A model generated the notes under the pieces. The model saw nothing but the letters and a program-made list of their open reading frames with translations. It was not told where the DNA came from and ran no database searches. This document shows, in pieces, positions 59,342 to 64,000 of a stretch of 64,000 bases of DNA. How positions within the stretch are numbered: the stretch's first letter is position 1; each line of letters opens with the position of its first letter. The DNA comes from Candidatus Binatia bacterium. GTDB lineage: Bacteria; Desulfobacterota; Binatia; HRBIN30. The DNA lies in assembly GCA_026415395.1 (NCBI GenBank), contig JAOAHD010000007.1, positions 248,001-312,000 of the forward strand, written 5' to 3'. The position numbers and the translations under genes were made by a program.

Positions 59342-61099
59342 TTACGCTGGGCGCTGCAATTGGGAGCGTCCCCAAGCAGCCAAGGCGAGGGACACTTTCT
59401 CGTAGCGCGGGAGCGTGACACGCTGCCTAAACACGTCGAAATTCTGCGCTTCGATGCGGGCCAGCAGCCGTTGATAAATTAAACGCATGGCTTCCGCGGC
59501 TGCCAGCGAGCGCTGGTCTTCAGGGGCGAGGGCGGCACGCGCGCGCAAGTAATACGCCCGCGCGCGGCCGCATTCGAAGGCGAGCAAACTGGCCACACGG
59601 GAAGAATAGCGCCCCTGCAAAAGATCGCCCTCGGAGCAGTCAAATTGCACGAGATCGCACCTGGGAATGTAAATGCGTCCTCGCTCGGCGTCCTCGCGCA
59701 CGTCGCGGAGAATGTTGGTCAGTTGGAAAGCAATGCCGAGGTCGATGGCGTATTGCCTGGCGGAGGGCGAAAGGTAGCCGAAGATTTCGATGCAGAGCAA
59801 ACCAACCGTGCTCGCAACCCGGTAGCAATAAGTGCGAAGCTCCTCCCAGGTTTCGTAGCTGCGCGGGCGCAGGTCGGTTTCCACGCCGTCGATGAGTTCG
59901 TGAAAGTAGCGCTCCTGCAGGGGGAATCGCCGAACCGAGTCTGCTAACGCACGGCTGATCGGATGGCGGGGAGTGCCGTGGAACACAGCGCCGACTTCGT
60001 CGCGCCAGCGTTGGATGCCTGCGGCGGGTGACCAGGCAGGGTCAGACCGATCCGCAACATCGTCCACAAACCGGCAGAACGCGTACACCGCGTACAGTGC
60101 CCGTCGTTTTTGTGCGGGCAAGAGGTGGAACGCATAGTAAAAATTGCTGGAACTCCGCCGGGTGACCTCTTCGCAGTAGCGGTAGTCTCGTTGAAGGGAG
60201 GTCGGGCTGCGGTCGTCCAGCAACAAAAACGGCCGGCGCGGCGTCGGTTTGGCGAACTGCCACAGCAGGCGAGCCTTATCCCAAGCGGATAGGGTTGGGC
60301 GTTGGTGCAAAACGTCGTAGTCAATGCGCACGATGCGGTCTAAAATCGCCAGTCCTCCATGGGCAAAGAGCCGGACTTCGCGAGCAAGGTCGGCCGAGAC
60401 GTGCTCTGCTAGGGAAAGGCCGCTTTCCAGCAGAGTGCGGGCGCGGGCGACTTGGAACTCCATCAAGCCGCGAAATCGTTCGCGATCTGCGCCGTGCTCG
60501 AGGATGTCGCCGATCGATAGCCCGAAGCGCTGCAGCTCCTCCTTTGGCAAGTACACTCGGCCCCTGGCAGCGTCCACGGATACATCTTGCCAGAAATTCG
60601 CGAGTTGAAGGCCGGTGCAAATCCGGTCGGCAAGCTGCTGCCGCTCCGCGTCGCGGTAGCCGAACAGACAGAGCACCAAGTGGCCTACCGGGTTTGCCGA
60701 CCGGGTGCAATACTGGAGCAAGTCGGCGTACGTTGCAAACGGGCGAAATTGGGCGTCGTACCGGAATGCCTCCAGCAGTGCCTTAAATGGCTCGACAGCT
60801 AGGGAGAAGCGTTGAATGGTATCCGCGAGCGCGACAAAGATGGGCGACTCGGGCTGGCCGGCCACGCAGGCATCCAATTGTGCCTCCCATGCGTCGAGCG
60901 CGGCGAGGCGCTGGTCGGGAGTTTTTTCCCCTTCGTCGGCCAGGTCGTCCGCGACGCGCGCAAAGGCATAGATGGCTGCGATCGCGTCTCGCAGCCGCCG
61001 AGGTAGGAGGTAAGAGCCGAGCGGGAAATTTTCGTAGTGGTTGCGGGCAATGGTCCAGCAGTGCCGGTATGCCTCCTGGAGCTCAGCCGCATCCCTCAT
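59342..61099 (-). CDS. hpnC-hpnD: Fused squalene-synthesis enzyme HpnC-HpnD
   Basis: A 585-residue protein containing two trans-isoprenyl diphosphate synthase domains. Residues 10-295 match HpnC: ENFPLGSYLLP, ARVADDLADE and LQLANFWQDVSVDAARGRVYLP. Residues 303-585 match HpnD: YRYCEEVTRRSSSNFYYAFHLLP, FVDDVADRSD and FQLTNILRDVREDAERGRIYIP. HpnD condenses two farnesyl diphosphates to presqualene diphosphate and HpnC converts that to hydroxysqualene. These are normally separate adjacent genes. Both Asp-rich motifs are intact in each half, so both activities are expected. The start overlaps the shc stop as ATGA. Confidence 0.9.
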   Translation of the reverse strand: MRDAAELQEAYRHCWTIARNHYENFPLGSYLLPRRLRDAIAAIYAFARVADDLADEGEKTPDQRLAALDAWEAQLDACVAGQPESPIFVALADTIQRFSLAVEPFKALLEAFRYDAQFRPFATYADLLQYCTRSANPVGHLVLCLFGYRDAERQQLADRICTGLQLANFWQDVSVDAARGRVYLPKEELQRFGLSIGDILEHGADRERFRGLMEFQVARARTLLESGLSLAEHVSADLAREVRLFAHGGLAILDRIVRIDYDVLHQRPTLSAWDKARLLWQFAKPTPRRPFLLLDDRSPTSLQRDYRYCEEVTRRSSSNFYYAFHLLPAQKRRALYAVYAFCRFVDDVADRSDPAWSPAAGIQRWRDEVGAVFHGTPRHPISRALADSVRRFPLQERYFHELIDGVETDLRPRSYETWEELRTYCYRVASTVGLLCIEIFGYLSPSARQYAIDLGIAFQLTNILRDVREDAERGRIYIPRCDLVQFDCSEGDLLQGRYSSRVASLLAFECGRARAYYLRARAALAPEDQRSLAAAEAMRLIYQRLLARIEAQNFDVFRQRVTLPRYEKVSLALAAWGRSQLQRPA

Positions 61100-63114
61100 G
61101 GTGAAACGCCTCGTGTGGGGGCAAGGTGCGTGTTCTCGGCGCTAGCTCTGCCCGAGCGAACTTGTTGTAAGCGCTGGCGCACCTGGCCAAGGGCCATGAG
61201 CGGGAAGTAGATGCGGTAGCCGTCGTAGCGAAGGTAAAAATGGCGGGGAAAGCCGGTGCCGGTCCAGAGCCGCTCCTCCCAAGTGCCGTCCGACTTTTGC
61301 GTTTGTAAGAGGAAGCGCACGCCCCGCAGCAGTTCCGGGCTGACGCCATCCTCGCCGGCAAGCAGGCCGAGGATCGCCCATGCGGTTTGCGATGCGGTCG
61401 ACTCGCCCCGCCCTGCTAGGGATTCGTCGTCATACGAAGCCAGGGTCTCGCCCCATCCGCCGTCGGGGTTTTGGTGGTGTTTGAGCCAAGCTACTGCGCG
61501 GCGTACATGGCTCGCGCGCAGGTCATCGCCAATGGCACGCAAGCCAGACAAGACCGACCAAGTCCCGTAAATAAAGTTCGCGCCCCAACGGCCCCACCAG
61601 GCACCATGGGGGCGTTGCGTGCGCAGCAGGAATCGATGCGCTTTGCGGACCCGCGAGCTTTGCAAGTCGTAACCGTATTGTCCCATCAACTCGAGCAACC
61701 GGCCGGTGAGGTCTTCGGTGGGCGGATCGATCATTGCCTCCATGTCGGCAAAGGGAATTTGGTTGAGGAATTCGCTGTCGTTGTCGGTATCGAAGGCGGC
61801 CCAGCCACCGTTCTGACTTTGCATGCCCAACGCCCAGTTGAGGCCGTAGGCAATTGCCCGCTGCTTGGCGCGGTGATTCTTGGTGTGGATGCGTTGGAGC
61901 TGCATCAAGATGACGGCGGTGTCGTCGACGTCCGGATACCAATCGTTGGCAAACTCGAAGGCCCAGCCTCCGGGATCGAGATCTGGGTTGTAGATGCTCC
62001 AGTCGCCGCGACGGAATATTTGGTTTTGAATCAGCCACTCGGCGGCTCGGGACAATGCCGGGTGATCCGCGTTCAAACCGGAGTCGAGCAGGGCCTTGGC
62101 AGCGAGTGCGGTGTCCCAAGTGGGCGACACGCACGGCTGCATCATGAGCGCGTCTCCGTCAGCGATCAAGAAGTCGTCGATCGCCTGGATGCCTTTGAGA
62201 ATTACAGGATGATCGTCAGGGTAACCGAGGGTCTTGAGCGCCATCACGCAATTCAGCATGGGTGGTTGAATCCCGCCCCAGCCACCGTTGCGGTCTTGTC
62301 GCTCTAAGATCCACTGCTCGGCGCGCCGCAGCGCATGACGGCGTAGAGGGGCCCACGGCACGTGTTTCCCGAGCAACTTCAGAGTTGCGTCCACGGCCAG
62401 GAAGAAGTTCCGCCAGCTCAAGGTCCTGTCGCCGCGAGGAAATGCCACGGCATCGGGCGAGGGGGGCTCGAGCCAAAGCTCTTGTAGATGGAATTCGGGG
62501 CCGAGCGGTATCTGTGGCCGCAGTGCCATAAGAATGGTGAGCGGGACCACAGTTTCGCGAGCCCAGCTCGAAAACGCGTAAATGTTCACAGGGAACCAAG
62601 GTGGGAGGAGGATCAGCTCCACCGGCATCGACGGAAGTCCGTACCAAGGGAATTGGCCGAAGTAGGCGAGAAAGCAGCGAGTGAACACGCCGGCACGTGC
62701 GAGCCCACCCTGCGCGCGAATGAACTCGCGCGCCTTGGTCAAGCGGTTGTCATTGACCGAAAACCCGCAGAGTTTGAGCGCAAAGTAAGCCTCGATCGTC
62801 AGGCTCACATTGCCTGGTCCACCCGGGTACAGTGACCAAGATCCGTCTGGGTTTTGGGTGGAGAGCATGTGCTCGGTCAGCCGTGCCTCTGGCCGCGCAG
62901 CCTCGCGCCGCATGAAGCGGTTAAAGAAAACGTACTCGGCATCCATGGTGACATTGGCTTCGAGCGGGAAGTGCCAGTAACCAGCGCTGGATTGGATCCG
63001 CAGCAGGTGGCTTTGGGTGCGGCGGATCGTCTCGTCGAGGGCTTTCTCGATCTCGCTACCGATCTCTTCAGAGGCGCTCGGTGCTAATGCTTGACTGCGC
63101 AACATATCGTTCAT
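61096..63114 (-). CDS. shc: Squalene-hopene cyclase
   Basis: A 672-residue terpene cyclase, normal length. The proton-donating motif is DVDDTA (395-400). Repeated QW motifs are present, such as QNPDGSWSLYPGG, QNGGWAAFDTDND and QNPDGGWGETLASYDDESLAG. It cyclises squalene to hopene/hopanol at the membrane. I chose ATG 63114 because GGAGGTG sits just ahead. The first 47 bases overlap the end of the mevalonate kinase gene in another frame. It is the second gene of the hopanoid operon. Confidence 0.96.
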   Translation of the reverse strand: MNDMLRSQALAPSASEEIGSEIEKALDETIRRTQSHLLRIQSSAGYWHFPLEANVTMDAEYVFFNRFMRREAARPEARLTEHMLSTQNPDGSWSLYPGGPGNVSLTIEAYFALKLCGFSVNDNRLTKAREFIRAQGGLARAGVFTRCFLAYFGQFPWYGLPSMPVELILLPPWFPVNIYAFSSWARETVVPLTILMALRPQIPLGPEFHLQELWLEPPSPDAVAFPRGDRTLSWRNFFLAVDATLKLLGKHVPWAPLRRHALRRAEQWILERQDRNGGWGGIQPPMLNCVMALKTLGYPDDHPVILKGIQAIDDFLIADGDALMMQPCVSPTWDTALAAKALLDSGLNADHPALSRAAEWLIQNQIFRRGDWSIYNPDLDPGGWAFEFANDWYPDVDDTAVILMQLQRIHTKNHRAKQRAIAYGLNWALGMQSQNGGWAAFDTDNDSEFLNQIPFADMEAMIDPPTEDLTGRLLELMGQYGYDLQSSRVRKAHRFLLRTQRPHGAWWGRWGANFIYGTWSVLSGLRAIGDDLRASHVRRAVAWLKHHQNPDGGWGETLASYDDESLAGRGESTASQTAWAILGLLAGEDGVSPELLRGVRFLLQTQKSDGTWEERLWTGTGFPRHFYLRYDGYRIYFPLMALGQVRQRLQQVRSGRASAENTHLAPTRGVSP

Positions 63115-64000
63115 GTTCACCTCCATCTTCAGGGGGCCAGTTCACCGGAAAGCATTGGCAGCCACGGGCAAGAAAGCGTTCCACAAAGGCGGCCCGATTT
63201 TCTGGGCAAAGACAAACCACAGCACCGCCCCCGCCTGCGCCCGTGACCTTTGCTGCCCAGGCCCCCGCCGTGAGGGCTTGTGCCACCAACGTGTCGATCT
63301 CCGGAGTAGAAACCCCAAGATTGTGAAGAATTCTTTGATTTTCGTTCATGGTCACGGCGAGGATTCCCCAGTCTCCTCGCTCGATGGCAGCGGCGGCACG
63401 TTCCGCGAGTTGTCCGATCCGGGCGAAACTCGCGTCCACTGTTTGCGGATCGTGCTCGCGGCGTCGCTGGAGCAGCTCGACCACGGTCCGCGTGGATCGG
63501 GGCTGGTCTCCCAAGAGGACGACAAGCGGAAGCGGCGCTGGCGCAGAGAGGGGCAGCGGGCTCTTGCCGCGAACGAAGCGGAGCAAACTGCCTAGGGCGA
63601 CGGCGGTGTTGTCGACACCGGACGGTTGGCCGTGGAATAGGCATTCGAGCTTGTAGGCGCAGTTGCTCACGTCACCGTCCTCCAACGCGATTCCATAGTA
63701 ATCGGCTATCGCCCGGATGAGCGCGACACTCAGGGCTGCCGAGCTGCCGAGCCCCATTCCCGGAGGAACCGCCGAATTCACCCGAACGGCCAAGTGCTCC
63801 GCCGGCAGCCGCAAGAGGCTTCCGGCGAGGGACAGAAGTTGCCGGATGCTTACGGGCGGCGTGTTACCGTGCAGCGTTCCAGAATCTGTTTCTGTCGGGA
63901 CGAGATTGCCCGGCCCCACTTCGACGTGCACCCAGCGGTCCACAGGCAAAGCGATGGCGGGCCACCCGTAAACAACGGCATGTTCCCCGAGAAGGATGAC
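63068..64000 (-). CDS. mvk: Mevalonate kinase (5' end outside window)
   Basis: A GHMP kinase open to the window edge. The reading frame includes GEHAVVYGWPAIALPVDRW at the edge, the GHMP glycine-rich ATP motif PPGMGLGSSAALSVALIRA, GQPSGVDNT and a C-terminal KVTGAGGGGAVVCL. These are mevalonate kinase features. It phosphorylates mevalonate on the way to isopentenyl diphosphate. Being first in the hopanoid operon, it shows that this organism uses the mevalonate route to feed squalene synthesis. The last 15 codons overlap the shc start. Confidence 0.92.
   Translation of the reverse strand, partial: VILLGEHAVVYGWPAIALPVDRWVHVEVGPGNLVPTETDSGTLHGNTPPVSIRQLLSLAGSLLRLPAEHLAVRVNSAVPPGMGLGSSAALSVALIRAIADYYGIALEDGDVSNCAYKLECLFHGQPSGVDNTAVALGSLLRFVRGKSPLPLSAPAPLPLVVLLGDQPRSTRTVVELLQRRREHDPQTVDASFARIGQLAERAAAAIERGDWGILAVTMNENQRILHNLGVSTPEIDTLVAQALTAGAWAAKVTGAGGGGAVVCLCPENRAAFVERFLARGCQCFPVNWPPEDGGEHERYVAQSSISTERL

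Overview
The window looks like chromosomal DNA from a GC-rich, free-living, Gram-negative bacterium. It has two tripartite efflux operons with TolC channels, a TonB-dependent receptor, lipoproteins and a complete hopanoid operon. Several secreted proteins combine beta-propellers, Thr/Pro-rich linkers, dockerin-like EF-hands and a Cys-rich module. With a mevalonate kinase at the head of the hopanoid operon, this style resembles deltaproteobacterial-type or Binatota/Myxococcota-like lineages. That placement is inference from gene style only. I see no rRNA, tRNA, CRISPR array, IS element or phage module.

Layout. 1-6.8 kb: a YCF48-like propeller (cut by the window edge), a membrane M28 peptidase divergent from a D-aminoacylase-type amidohydrolase, a frameshifted coiled-coil/nuclease-like gene, an EF-P paralogue and a CBS-domain protein. 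7.0-15.1 kb: a cobalamin riboswitch with a recognisable promoter and intrinsic terminator, then six genes in series: three secreted proteins of unknown role interleaved with a BtuB-like receptor, then BtuF and BtuC. No BtuD follows. 15.3-20.4 kb: an outer-membrane barrel protein, a serine esterase, and a TetR/2-hydroxyacid dehydrogenase/FGGY kinase operon. 20.8-27.3 kb: a tightly packed plus-strand run: a 51-residue Glu/Asp/Trp microprotein, dtd, a DUF1285-like gene, trmL, then LuxE-like and LuxC-like fatty-acid reductase genes, a class III aminotransferase and a zinc alcohol dehydrogenase, without luciferase genes.

27.5-44.2 kb: a small membrane protein, then two TetR-led efflux operons. The first (minus strand) runs TetR-TolC-adaptor-RND-MacA-MacB ATPase-MacB permease. 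The second runs TetR-adaptor-RND-TolC. All three TetR genes in the window have a palindrome just upstream. 44.4-50.7 kb: a cytochrome P450, a frameshifted secreted propeller with dockerin-like repeats, an acyl-CoA dehydrogenase, a luciferase-like monooxygenase with a lipoprotein signal, and an unrecognised small protein. 50.7-56 kb: a strong bidirectional terminator, a 968-residue secreted protein with a Thr/Pro linker and a possibly TULIP-like C-terminal half, and a Kup potassium transporter.

56.1-64 kb: a hopanoid operon (minus strand): mevalonate kinase (cut by the window end), squalene-hopene cyclase, an HpnC-HpnD fusion, HpnE, HpnG and HpnH. Together these run from isoprenoid precursor supply to squalene, hopene and adenosyl/ribosylhopane.

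The most interesting points are the B12 operon with three secreted accessory proteins, the Cys-rich module shared by two otherwise unrelated secreted proteins, the LuxE/LuxC/aminotransferase/alcohol dehydrogenase set, the HpnC-HpnD fusion and the acidic Trp-repeat microprotein.
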